A DNA stretch of 64,000 bases, taken from NCBI GenBank assembly GCA_021773835.1, contig JAJFJQ010000020.1, forward strand, positions 1 to 64,000, written 5' to 3'. Origin of the DNA: Gammaproteobacteria bacterium (GTDB lineage Bacteria > Pseudomonadota > Gammaproteobacteria > Ga0077536). Positions 16,378 through 25,053 of this stretch are shown here, piece by piece. The notes under the pieces were generated by a model. The model worked only from the letters and a program-made list of their open reading frames with translations. It made no database searches and was not told where the DNA came from. Numbering within the stretch: the stretch's first letter is position 1; every line of letters starts with the position of its first letter. A program made the translations under genes and the position numbers.

Positions 16378-18276
16378 CTAATCGATCTCATTACTACGTC
16401 GCAAACGATATAAGGAGCCACTACCAAATTTCTTGGCCAATGCCATTACTCCTAAATAATCACAGGCAAATGCGTCGATGCCCTGAGAGGCCAACAAACA
16501 TGCGGTCTGTTCGCTAACGAAAACGGAACCTGGTGTTGTCACCGGTTCTATACGAGCTGCTCGATTAACGTGCGCGCCAAAGTAGTTTGGTCTGTCGATA
16601 ATCGGATCATGTGCGCGGTAAACTGGACCCGCATGCAGCGCGATACGGATATTGGTATCTTCGGGTAGGCCGGATTTCTCCCAGTCATTTTGCAACACCA
16701 TATCGCGTAGGCGTAGCGAAAAGTCGGCAGCGGCAACAACAGAATCGAAGACAATGAATAATCCGTCGCCCCAGGTATTACATGATGCCGGTCCCGGATT
16801 ACTCGACTTGATAACCTTCGCAACCTGCCCTAGAAACTCCACAAAGAAAGACGGCGCGGCTTCTTCGCGTAATTTGCTAAACCCAACGACGTCGGCGAAC
16901 AGCATGGTGTGGATATTGCGATGTGATCTCGACCCTTGCCGCGATGATTGGGATTTTGTCGGTCGGCTGGGTTGGTGCGCGATGGCGTCGATATCTCGTC
17001 GAACTGCGGCGAGGTCGATGATTTCGACCGTATTGCCTATCGCTCGCCAGCGCGTGACGTTATCCTGCGTACCACCTTGCATCGCTGCACTGTCGGTCTC
17101 AAGTACAGCGAGAAGTACTGGTTCGGTCGCCATTTGGTCAGCACGCAACAGTGCCATGCCATTTACCAGGTCGCCCGTATATTGGAACAAAATATCGTCG
17201 CCGAGGTAGCCTTCGTTGGTCGCATAGGTCACTGCAGTAGCGTGTGACAGCACGTGCTCAAAGCGCGTAACCCAGTCGTCCCCAGCGAACTTGACACTCG
17301 TGTCAACGAACTCGTCGCGGCGAAAGGGCAGTGCAATATGGATTTCGCCGCCACGCGTCAACATTTCTTCAAGAAATATAATATCCCCGCCGCAGGCAGC
17401 TGAAGCATAGCCGAAGTCTGCGCCGAGGCGTTCTAAGGCCTCTCTGATCTGAGTGCGCACTAGCGCTTCGAGTTGCGGCGGGAATCGAGACGTATCGCTA
17501 TCTGGCCGATCAATCATATGGCCGGTAAAGGCGACTACCTTTGGAATATCGAGTGCTTGTTGAACGGCCCCATCGATCTCCAAGACTTCGCCGAGCAAAC
17601 GCACTTGTCGTCTCATACTCGCAATGTCGCCAACCCGGTTACCGGCGAGTTTAGTCGCGCACGCATACCACCTCGCGGCGTCGTCATTTTGTTTCAGGAG
17701 TAAATTGGCTTCGCCCAGGGTCGCGGCCAACCAGTAGTCATCTTTGCTTGGGCCCTCAGCTAATGCTAAGCAGGTCGCGAGTACTTCTTCAGCAATTGTA
17801 CGACCCTGCTCAAGTTCGCCTGCTAATACGCTCATGGTTGCGGCATTAATGCCGGGAAACCAATCGCGGGTCCGCTCAAACGCAGTGCGATAGCGTTGTG
17901 CACTTTCCTCGGCGGCGACTTTGCGTAATTTAGCGTCGGTTAACCGTTGGTAACAATCCTTCGCTAGTCGTCCGGCGAGACTAAGCGTGTCCTCAAAGAG
18001 ATCTTCATCTGGGGACAGTTCCTCAAGTAACGCCGCTACTCGTTCCGAGGCTGATCGAAATGACCCAGCCCGGGCCAAGGCCAATGCCGCACGGTAGGCA
18101 AGTGCGACATGCTGCGGGTGATAGCGCAGCGCGCAGTCGAGGATGTCGAAGGCAAGAGACGGATGCCCCAACTCGAGTGCCCGGGCGCCGAGATCGAGAT
18201 ACCAAGCGGCGTCGATTTCCTGTTCATCGCCGCGCGACTCCCACTGCTTGATAAGTTCATCCATTGTTTCTGACAT
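16378..18276 (-). CDS. Class III nucleotidyl cyclase with TPR-like N-terminus and Rossmann (SLOG-like) domain
   Basis: 632 residues from the ATG at 18276. Residues 1-235 are helical repeats of the TRAFs-binding/TPR type. Residues about 246-425 are a Rossmann-type domain (VVAFTGHMID; SAACGGDIIFLEEML; GGEIHIALPF) that resembles SLOG nucleotide-sensing folds. Residues about 455-628 are a class III cyclase domain: metal ligands Asp462 (FADVVGFSKL) and Asp504 (TWGDG), and Asn571/Arg575 of the catalytic VNRAAR motif are present. The two base-selecting positions are Asn500 and Asn564 instead of Lys/Asp (adenylate) or Glu/Cys (guanylate), so the substrate is uncertain. No membrane span. Likely co-transcribed with the downstream TIR gene. 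Confidence 0.85.
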   Translation of the reverse strand: MSETMDELIKQWESRGDEQEIDAAWYLDLGARALELGHPSLAFDILDCALRYHPQHVALAYRAALALARAGSFRSASERVAALLEELSPDEDLFEDTLSLAGRLAKDCYQRLTDAKLRKVAAEESAQRYRTAFERTRDWFPGINAATMSVLAGELEQGRTIAEEVLATCLALAEGPSKDDYWLAATLGEANLLLKQNDDAARWYACATKLAGNRVGDIASMRRQVRLLGEVLEIDGAVQQALDIPKVVAFTGHMIDRPDSDTSRFPPQLEALVRTQIREALERLGADFGYASAACGGDIIFLEEMLTRGGEIHIALPFRRDEFVDTSVKFAGDDWVTRFEHVLSHATAVTYATNEGYLGDDILFQYTGDLVNGMALLRADQMATEPVLLAVLETDSAAMQGGTQDNVTRWRAIGNTVEIIDLAAVRRDIDAIAHQPSRPTKSQSSRQGSRSHRNIHTMLFADVVGFSKLREEAAPSFFVEFLGQVAKVIKSSNPGPASCNTWGDGLFIVFDSVVAAADFSLRLRDMVLQNDWEKSGLPEDTNIRIALHAGPVYRAHDPIIDRPNYFGAHVNRAARIEPVTTPGSVFVSEQTACLLASQGIDAFACDYLGVMALAKKFGSGSLYRLRRSNEID

Positions 18277-18431
18277 GCGACTACCAATGTATCGAAACTG
18301 ATCGGAACCGGGCACGTGGCCACTGGAAATTGTAACAGGACGCCATTCGATTGCTGTCGCCTGATGGCGTTGTTTTTCGTGGCCTACTGAAGCGGGCTAT
18401 AGTAGGCACGTGCAAAACAGGTAGTAGACGA

Positions 18432-19301
18432 ATGAAATTTGGATTACGTTATTGTAATACCGGCCCCTACGTCGACCCGGCCATCGCGATTGAGCTTGTT
18501 CAGGCCGGCGAAGCCGCCGGTTTCGATTCGGCTTGGACGGTTGAGCATACTGTTATCCCTGCCGGATACGCCTCACCCTATCCATACGCCGCCAATGGCA
18601 AGATGGCCGGCGGAGTCGATGATATCGCGTTGCCCGATCCGTTGATTTGGATGGCGTATGTCGCGAGTTCAACCAGCACCATAAAACTCGCTACCGGCAT
18701 CGTGATCCTACCGCAGCATAACCCCGTCGTCGTCGCAAAGCAGGTCGCAACGTTAGACCACCTAACCGGTGGCCGCGTGTTGTTCGGCATTGGTGTCGGT
18801 TGGTTAAAGGAGGAATTTGAGGCCCTTGGAGTGCCGTTTGAGCGACGTGGTGAACGTACCGACGAGTATATCGAGGCGATACGAGCATTGTGGACGCAAG
18901 ATAAACCAAGCTATGCGGGTGAATTCGTCAATTTTGAGAATGCGTATTGCCGGCCGCAACCTTGTCAAAAATCGATTCCTATCATCGTTGGCGGCCAAAC
19001 TAAGGCAGCTGCGAGTCGCGCCGGACGATTGGCCGACGGGTTTTTTCCTGGGCGCGACATGCCTGCGGACTTAGTTGAGGTCGCGCGGGCCGCAGCTGTG
19101 GATAATGGACGCGATCCTAGTGCACTCGATATTACGGTATCCATGCCAAGTGATCCGGCAGTACTTGAAGACTATGCGCGCTTAGGTGTGACCCGAGTAT
19201 TGGTACCCGTGTCTGGGCTCACAGGCCTCGACATTGCGATTCAGAATCCAAGCGATGCGCTTAAGTGGAAGGATACTATTGCACGGTATGCCGATACTTG
19301 A
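18432..19301 (+). CDS. LLM class (luciferase-like) oxidoreductase, probable F420-dependent
   Basis: The open frame starts at 18351, but the family N-terminus (MKFGLRYCNTGPY) begins at the ATG at 18432, giving 289 residues. Motifs of the bacterial luciferase-like TIM barrel are clear: GFDSAWTVEHTVIP, LATGIVILPQHNPVVVAKQVATLD, GGRVLFGIGVGWLKEEF and IPIIVGGQTKAA. This is the short single-chain type often annotated as F420-dependent, though FMN cannot be excluded from sequence alone. Cytoplasmic. It is divergent from the cyclase/TIR pair and convergent with the carboxymuconolactone decarboxylase-like gene. Confidence 0.85.
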   Translation: MKFGLRYCNTGPYVDPAIAIELVQAGEAAGFDSAWTVEHTVIPAGYASPYPYAANGKMAGGVDDIALPDPLIWMAYVASSTSTIKLATGIVILPQHNPVVVAKQVATLDHLTGGRVLFGIGVGWLKEEFEALGVPFERRGERTDEYIEAIRALWTQDKPSYAGEFVNFENAYCRPQPCQKSIPIIVGGQTKAAASRAGRLADGFFPGRDMPADLVEVARAAAVDNGRDPSALDITVSMPSDPAVLEDYARLGVTRVLVPVSGLTGLDIAIQNPSDALKWKDTIARYADT

Positions 19302-19317
19302 ATGTCGGCCTGGCTAA

Positions 19318-19866
19318 CTAATGTGGCAAGGGAAACTCTCGAAGATAATGTTTGTAGTTCTCTTCCAAATCAATTTGTAACACACCAAGCACGCGGACCA
19401 CGGCACAGTAGAAGCTGATTGCGAGGACCAGGTCGATAATGCATTGTTCATCGAGGTGGTTGGACAGGATCGCAAATGTCTCATCGGAAATCTTTGGCTG
19501 GTCCACGATCTCACGCGCCGCCGACAGCACCGCTCGTTCAATCGTACCCAGACTGTTAGTCGCTCCGGCCGTTTCGAGTGCGACGGCGCGAATATCCTCA
19601 TCGGTAACGCCAACTCCCTGAGCAATCTCAATATGATGCGCATATTCATATTCCGTTTTGGTTACGTAGCCAATCTGCAAGATGGCGAGTTCTCGCAGGC
19701 GCGGATCGAGCGGACTGTCATGGCGAACGTATAGCGCCGGTGCCGCAAAAGCACGGGCCGCGTCGGGGCTGTGTACCAATTCGTGATACAGATTCAAATT
19801 GCGGGCTAAGAGGTCGCGATCGTCCGGCGCAAGGTCATCGGCGCTGAGGTAGGGAAGTCGTGCCAT
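19318..19866 (-). CDS. Carboxymuconolactone decarboxylase family protein
   Basis: 182 residues from the ATG at 19866, which has GAGGAG seven bases upstream; the longer frame to 19998 overlaps the upstream gene and has no ribosome site. The core RLRELAILQIGYVTKTEYEYAHHIEIAQ is the conserved helix pair of the AhpD/CMD fold, with the E-x-x-x-H-x-x-I-A signature. It lacks the CxxC pair of AhpD peroxidases, so it belongs with the decarboxylase-like or unassigned branch. It follows the serine hydrolase gene by 37 bases on the same strand, so both may act on a common ring-derived lactone or ester. Confidence 0.82.
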   Translation of the reverse strand: MARLPYLSADDLAPDDRDLLARNLNLYHELVHSPDAARAFAAPALYVRHDSPLDPRLRELAILQIGYVTKTEYEYAHHIEIAQGVGVTDEDIRAVALETAGATNSLGTIERAVLSAAREIVDQPKISDETFAILSNHLDEQCIIDLVLAISFYCAVVRVLGVLQIDLEENYKHYLREFPLPH

Positions 19867-19903
19867 TAAATCTCCTCGAGCGACGCGTACTGCTGCATCG
19901 CCC

Positions 19904-21082
19904 CTAAATTGATCGGTACACTGCCGATTCGAAATCGACAAAGCCAGGGTAAGAAGCGACGTCGTGAAACGGCAAGATTTGCGAGCTCCACATGCCACCG
20001 ATCCCTGAGAGACGATCGATCCAGTAGTAGCTGTTGGCGAGTCCGGCCCACCCTAGCTGGCCGGCCGGCCGCCCGGTTGGTGCCGGCTCGTCATTGACTT
20101 GAAAGGTGTAAGCCCAAGATTTCGTGAGCCCGGGGAAAAACTCACCAGAATTGGTAAGGCCAGGTTGGGAGCTTACCCAGCCGCCACTTTTTAAATCGCC
20201 GAGATGGTTTTGCGCCATCAACGCGACGGTCTCCGGTTTTAGTACGCGCCCATTCGAACCCTCGCCGTCATTCAGCATCATGCGGATAAATTTCATGTAG
20301 TCACCGAGGGTGGCATAAAGGCCATGGCCGCCCATATCCATTTCCGGGGGTTGTGGTAAGACGAGTTCCGGTTGTGGTTCGAGCTGACCATCGGGGTTGC
20401 GCTGGTGGATCGTGACTAAGCGATCACGCATTGAGTCCGTCAGTGTGAACGCACTGTCATGCATCTCTAGCGGCGCGAACACGTATTCGGCCAGGATTTC
20501 GCCGAGCCGCTTACCACGGATGGCTTCGCAGATGCGGCCGAGCCAATCGATGCCGCAGCCATAGGTCCAAGCCTCACCAGGATCGTGCAGCAGCACGTCG
20601 CGTACGGCCGCGAAGGTCGACGTCAAAATAGACGGGATCTCGTTTGCGGTGCGGTAACGGAGGAGATCTTCGCTGAAAAAATCGTAGCCGAATCCGGAAG
20701 TATGCAAAAGCAATTGCTCTACGGTGATATCACTTTTAGGTTTGCGTAAGCGCGCTTCGCCGTCGGGATTAAAGCCGTCCAGCACCTGAATATCGGCGAT
20801 CTCCGGAGTGAATTCACGCGCTGGGTCATCGAGCGAGACCAAGCCTTCTTCAACTCCTTGCATCAAGGCCACACCGACCAGTGCCTTCGTGCACGAAGCG
20901 AGTAACATCACCGAATCGGTCGTCATCGCTTCGCTTTTGCCGAGCTCGCGCACCCCGGCTGCGCCCTCGTAGAAATTGCCCGATCTATCGGTGGCCATGG
21001 CGACAACCCCGGGTGCGCCACCCGCACGATTGACGGTATAGGAGAGAATATTGTCGGCGGCGGCGGTAATCGATTGGCTCAT
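19904..21082 (-). CDS. Serine hydrolase, class C beta-lactamase/esterase family
   Basis: 392 residues, with the S-x-x-K nucleophile motif at Ser63-Lys66 (LASCTKALVG) and a YGCGIDWLG segment at the place of the second active-site Tyr; GGHGLYATLGDYMKF and WAGLANSYYWID are other features of this penicillin-binding-like family. No signal peptide is visible, so it is probably a cytoplasmic esterase (EstB-like) rather than an exported lactamase. AAAGGAAC precedes the ATG. It is probably co-transcribed with the downstream carboxymuconolactone decarboxylase-like gene. Substrate unknown. Confidence 0.85.
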   Translation of the reverse strand: MSQSITAAADNILSYTVNRAGGAPGVVAMATDRSGNFYEGAAGVRELGKSEAMTTDSVMLLASCTKALVGVALMQGVEEGLVSLDDPAREFTPEIADIQVLDGFNPDGEARLRKPKSDITVEQLLLHTSGFGYDFFSEDLLRYRTANEIPSILTSTFAAVRDVLLHDPGEAWTYGCGIDWLGRICEAIRGKRLGEILAEYVFAPLEMHDSAFTLTDSMRDRLVTIHQRNPDGQLEPQPELVLPQPPEMDMGGHGLYATLGDYMKFIRMMLNDGEGSNGRVLKPETVALMAQNHLGDLKSGGWVSSQPGLTNSGEFFPGLTKSWAYTFQVNDEPAPTGRPAGQLGWAGLANSYYWIDRLSGIGGMWSSQILPFHDVASYPGFVDFESAVYRSI

Positions 21083-21232
21083 GTCAACGGTTCCTTTACT
21101 TTGGTCCCAGAATCATAGCCCGACGACGGTGCGCTGGACCAGCGCCAGAGAAAACCCGATGCGGACGTGAAGGAATGTCATTTTTCATCGACCCCTCTTA
21201 TCATTGGGGAACAATCAACAAGGGGAACCAAG

Positions 21233-21973
21233 ATGGGACGGTTGAACAACAAAGTCGCGATCATTACCGGCGCATCGCGCGGACAGGGGGAGGCAGAAGC
21301 ACGTCTGTTCGTCGAGGAGGGGGCAAAGGTCGTTCTAACCGACGTCTTGGATGAGCTAGGCGAGAAGGTTGCGACTGAAATAGGCGCGACCTATCAGCAC
21401 TTAGATGTACGCGACGAAGGGGCATGGCAAAAGGTTACCGAAGCCGCTATCGAGCAGTACGGTCGAGTCGATGTTCTGGTGAACAACGCCGGCATCTTTC
21501 ATTCGGCATCCTTGCTGGACACGACCGTAACGGACTATCAACGGGTCATTGAGGTCAATCAAGTTGGTGTATTTTTGGGGATGAAAACGATCGCTGCATC
21601 AATGAAACAGATCGGTAATGCGGGTTCCATCGTCAATATATCGTCGCTCGCGGGTATCGAGGGCACCCGCAATTGCACCGCTTACGGTGCAAGTAAATGG
21701 GCGGTTCGGGGCATGACGAAAGTCGCCGCCAACGAACTCGGGAGATTCAATATCCGGGTCAACTCGATCCATCCGGGACTCATCGATACCGATATGATGC
21801 AGGAGATCCCGTATATCCAGGCCGGTAAATTGGAGCAGGTGAATAACAACATTCCGCTTGGGCGTCCGGCGCGTGCGGACGAGGTTGCGCAGCTTGCGCT
21901 ATTCCTTGCCACCGACGAAAGTTCCTACTGTACCGGCAGTGAATTTATCGTAGATGGTGGCATTAACGCTTGA
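21233..21973 (+). CDS. Short-chain dehydrogenase/reductase (SDR)
   Basis: 246 residues from the ATG at 21233, preceded by AGGGGAACC; the frame upstream to 21167 has no family match. Classical SDR features: TGASRGQG (12-19) for cofactor binding, an acidic residue after strand 2 (VVLTDVLDE) pointing to NAD(H), NNAG (84-87), Ser138, Tyr151 and Lys155 of the active site, and a substrate-loop HPGLIDTDM typical of 3-alpha/20-beta-hydroxysteroid dehydrogenase-like members. It likely oxidises a secondary alcohol or reduces a ketone. First gene of a plus-strand run with the VOC protein and CoA transferase. Confidence 0.88.
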   Translation: MGRLNNKVAIITGASRGQGEAEARLFVEEGAKVVLTDVLDELGEKVATEIGATYQHLDVRDEGAWQKVTEAAIEQYGRVDVLVNNAGIFHSASLLDTTVTDYQRVIEVNQVGVFLGMKTIAASMKQIGNAGSIVNISSLAGIEGTRNCTAYGASKWAVRGMTKVAANELGRFNIRVNSIHPGLIDTDMMQEIPYIQAGKLEQVNNNIPLGRPARADEVAQLALFLATDESSYCTGSEFIVDGGINA

Positions 21974-22056
21974 TCGAGGTTCAACAATTATGAAGTTGAT
22001 TTGGTGTAGAGAACAGGAGGTTGCCCGATCGCGCATCCGACAATGCGGAACTCCCA

Positions 22057-22557
22057 ATGGTTGTTAGAAAATTACATCACGTTGCTTATCGCTGCATAGA
22101 TGCCAAGGAAACCGTAGATTTCTATACCAAGGTATTGGGACTTAAATTCTCCCATGCGGTGCGCAACGACAATGTCCCGTCGACAGGTGAGTTTTATCCC
22201 CATCTCCATATCTTTTTCGAAATGGATGATGGTAGTTTTGTGGCCTTCTTCGAAACGCCAACCGAAGCGGCCATGGGCTTCGATCCTAATACGCCGCAAT
22301 GGGTGCAACACCTAGCCTTGGAGATCGACAACAAAGACACGCAACAGGCCTTCCTTAAACGCTTCGACGACATGGGGATCGACTACATCGGACCGACCGA
22401 CCATGGCTTTATACAATCGATCTATTTTTTTGATCCGAACGGTCACCGTCTGGAGCTAACCTACCGATCCCCGTCGTCTGGAGACCTCGAACGAGCCGAA
22501 CGCGAGGCGCCACAACTGCTAGAAAAATGGTTAAGCGATCGCAAGCGGTGGTGCTAG
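22057..22557 (+). CDS. VOC (glyoxalase/extradiol dioxygenase) family protein
   Basis: 166 residues from the ATG at 22057. An AGGAGG at 22015-22020 touches an in-frame TTG at 22021, too close to serve it, so the exact start is unsure. LHHVAYRC at the N-terminus, QHLALEI in the middle and HRLELTY at the end supply the His-His-Glu pattern of a metal site in the vicinal-oxygen-chelate fold; DTQQAFLKRFDDMGI is the linking helix. It has the length of a one-domain-pair VOC enzyme. Substrate not predictable. It lies between an SDR and a CoA transferase on the same strand, suggesting a shared catabolic task. Confidence 0.8.
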   Translation: MVVRKLHHVAYRCIDAKETVDFYTKVLGLKFSHAVRNDNVPSTGEFYPHLHIFFEMDDGSFVAFFETPTEAAMGFDPNTPQWVQHLALEIDNKDTQQAFLKRFDDMGIDYIGPTDHGFIQSIYFFDPNGHRLELTYRSPSSGDLERAEREAPQLLEKWLSDRKRWC

Positions 22558-22657
22558 CACGAGAACGATTTGGGTTGATTACAACGAACGGCACTAAACG
22601 GCTCTATGGGCGTGTCGCCTGATAACGAAAATCGATTCACGCCCGAGGAACACCTAC

Positions 22658-23878
22658 ATGACGGAAAATGACGATCTCGCCCTATCCGACCTGCGGATCC
22701 TTGATTTAACCCGTGCAGTCGCGGGTCCAACTTGTACTCGCATGCTGGCGGAGATGGGCGCAGATGTGATCAAGGTCGAACCAACGCCGGGTGGCGATCT
22801 CACCCGCGCGATCTCTGTATTTCGCAACGACCGCAGCCTCTACTTCGTACAGCAGAATCGGGGTAAGCAGAGTTTCTGCGTCAACCTTAGAGACCCACGC
22901 GGACTCGCCTTGATCGCTGAGCTCGTCGGTCAGGTGGATGCAGTAGTGGAAAATTTTAGGCCCGGCGTGATGGAGGCTATGGGCTTAGGTTACGAACGTC
23001 TGCGTGTACTAAAAAGCGACATCATACTGTGTTCGATATCGTCGTTCGGCCAGACCGGTCCGTTGGCGCACAGCCCGGGCTACGATTTTATCGCGCAGGC
23101 CTACTCCGGGATCACCTCAATGATCGGAGAGCCTGATAGGCCGCCCAATATGGTCGGCGCGGCGATTGGCGACGCGAGTACCGGGGTGCACGCGGCATTT
23201 GCGCTGGTAAGCGCAATCCATCGTCGTAATCGCACCGGTAAGGGCGATCATCTAGACGTCGCTATCTTGGACGCCTATTACAACTATCATGACTCCAACG
23301 TGCATGTGTACAGTGGGACCGACGGTGCTGTGAGTCCGACGCGTTCTGGGTCACATTTCGCCGTTGTGTGCCCCGCTGGCATCTTTCAAGCCACTGGTGG
23401 CTACGTTGTGGTCATGGGTTTCCTCCATCATTGGCCGGATCTTTGTCACGCATTGGGTCGCGAAGATCTGATCGACCATCCGGATTATTTCAATGACACC
23501 GCGCGCATTGCCCGGCGCGACGAAATCACGGTGATGATTGAAAAATGGTTGGCGGGCTTTAACGATGTTAACAGCGCATTAGAGGCGTTGACGAAATCCG
23601 ACATACCCTGCGCACCGGTATTGAGCGTGGCGGAGACGATGCAAGACCCACATCTGCGTGAGCGTGGAACCGTTCGTACCGTCGATGATCCTTTGCATGG
23701 TCCATTCGATATTCCAGGAATGCCGATCCGTTGGAAGGACCATCCAAACAATATCCCATTGGTGGCGCCCACACTGGGTCAACATAACGAGCAGGTTATG
23801 CTCAAACGCTTAGGGCGTACTCAACAAGAGCTAGACGAGTTGCGCGCTGCCGGGGTGCTCATCGAAAAGCAAATCTAA
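22658..23878 (+). CDS. CaiB/BaiF class III CoA transferase
   Basis: 406 residues. LSDLRILDLTRAVAGPTCTR and GADVIKVEPTPGGD open the protein, followed by QNRGKQSFCVNLRDP, VENFRPGVMEAMGLGY and the probable catalytic Asp in AIGDASTG. A GAGGAA site precedes the ATG. This is the second class III CoA transferase in the window and is clearly different in sequence from the one at 3633-4832. It would shift CoA from a donor thioester onto a carboxylic acid. Its stop overlaps that of the convergent hydrolase by four bases. Confidence 0.9.
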   Translation: MTENDDLALSDLRILDLTRAVAGPTCTRMLAEMGADVIKVEPTPGGDLTRAISVFRNDRSLYFVQQNRGKQSFCVNLRDPRGLALIAELVGQVDAVVENFRPGVMEAMGLGYERLRVLKSDIILCSISSFGQTGPLAHSPGYDFIAQAYSGITSMIGEPDRPPNMVGAAIGDASTGVHAAFALVSAIHRRNRTGKGDHLDVAILDAYYNYHDSNVHVYSGTDGAVSPTRSGSHFAVVCPAGIFQATGGYVVVMGFLHHWPDLCHALGREDLIDHPDYFNDTARIARRDEITVMIEKWLAGFNDVNSALEALTKSDIPCAPVLSVAETMQDPHLRERGTVRTVDDPLHGPFDIPGMPIRWKDHPNNIPLVAPTLGQHNEQVMLKRLGRTQQELDELRAAGVLIEKQI

Positions 23879-25053
23879 AGTAAGCCCTTACGTCGCGACC
23901 AATCGGCAACGGTTTCAATACATTGCTTCAGGTGTTCTGGTTGGCCGGCGTAGTAATGCGTCGCGCCATCAATACTGACAAATTCTTTATCCGCAGTTGC
24001 GAGTGCCGAGTGGATCAATGGGTTATGCGTCGATGGTACCGCGTCGTCGGCTTGGTTCTCGATCTGTAGTACGGGAGTCTTATGTATACGCCTGGCGCTA
24101 TCGACGCCTTTGACTTGCGATTTGTCGTAGGACCATTGTGACAACCATGAGCGTAGCGATGAGTAACGTCCAAGCCCGGACGGAGCTGCGTTTGCGACGC
24201 GTGGGTCACCGAGAAAAGTCCAGTTTGGTTTTCGCCCGTTGGGATCAATGCCTGAATCGATCCAACGCACATCGCACATGGTTCGATGAACGACGAACGC
24301 ACGCTCGACCTCGCCGTCGTGGCGATGACGAAAGGTTTCCAGCAGGTCTTCAACCCATTTTGTGATGCGGCGATTGCGCGCGACTTGTGCCGTGCGAAAT
24401 TCGTCGACGAAATCTCGAGTGAATGGCGGTTGGTGCGGACACTCTGGGTGATAGATATCGAGCTCACGGTCGCGTTGGTCGGGATTGAGTTCGTCGATCA
24501 CGGAAGGATCGAGCCATTCGGTCAAAGTTTCCGAACGACTCAGGTGAGCAGCGATGAAGATGACGCCATCGGCGATGGGGAGGTCCGCTTTGGTTAAATC
24601 GTACTCATCACCGGCTGGCGTATGCGTGATAGACGGCGACTCGGCCTGACTTTGATAGAACAAAGACAGCGAGCCACCGCCTGACCAACCGACCAGCACT
24701 ACTTTTGCGTAGCCGAGGTCTTCACGTGCATGACGGACGTATTGTCCAAGATCGACCGCAACCTTTTCCATAATGAGCGCGCTGTCGTTTTTCGGATAAC
24801 GGCTGCCGGCACAAATCACATGTAATCCGGTGTCGGCCAGTGCCTGGGGCATTGGTAGCAGCTGTAAGGTCGATGCGGGGTGCATAAAAATAAACACCGT
24901 CTCGGACGGTGATTCAGGGAGGAAGTGTTGACCTTCGAGTGTGACCATTCCCTGCGATCCGGCAAAGCCGTAGGTCTCGGTAAACTTCGCGGTCTCGGCA
25001 AATCGAATGACGATCGGACGGCGCTGCCACGCTATCTTGGTGTCGTTAGTCAT
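23875..25053 (-). CDS. Alpha/beta hydrolase
   Basis: 392 residues from the ATG at 25053; the frame continues to 25254 but that part lies over the upstream LLM gene. The chosen start overlaps the LLM stop as ATGA, so translation is coupled. VFIFMHPAST is the oxyanion-side strand, VLVGWSGGGSLSLFY the nucleophile elbow (G-x-S-x-G), and GATHYYAGQPEH carries the likely catalytic His. It probably hydrolyses an ester or C-C bond of the product made by the flavin-dependent partner. Longer than the usual 270-300 residues, with an inserted lid region between about residues 190 and 310. Confidence 0.83.
   Translation of the reverse strand: MTNDTKIAWQRRPIVIRFAETAKFTETYGFAGSQGMVTLEGQHFLPESPSETVFIFMHPASTLQLLPMPQALADTGLHVICAGSRYPKNDSALIMEKVAVDLGQYVRHAREDLGYAKVVLVGWSGGGSLSLFYQSQAESPSITHTPAGDEYDLTKADLPIADGVIFIAAHLSRSETLTEWLDPSVIDELNPDQRDRELDIYHPECPHQPPFTRDFVDEFRTAQVARNRRITKWVEDLLETFRHRHDGEVERAFVVHRTMCDVRWIDSGIDPNGRKPNWTFLGDPRVANAAPSGLGRYSSLRSWLSQWSYDKSQVKGVDSARRIHKTPVLQIENQADDAVPSTHNPLIHSALATADKEFVSIDGATHYYAGQPEHLKQCIETVADWSRRKGLL

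Noticed and set aside
13529-18276. Calling the TIR/cyclase pair a confirmed Pycsar system
   Set aside because: Pycsar TIR effectors carry a cyclic-nucleotide-binding domain; none was recognised here, and no antiphage neighbours are visible.
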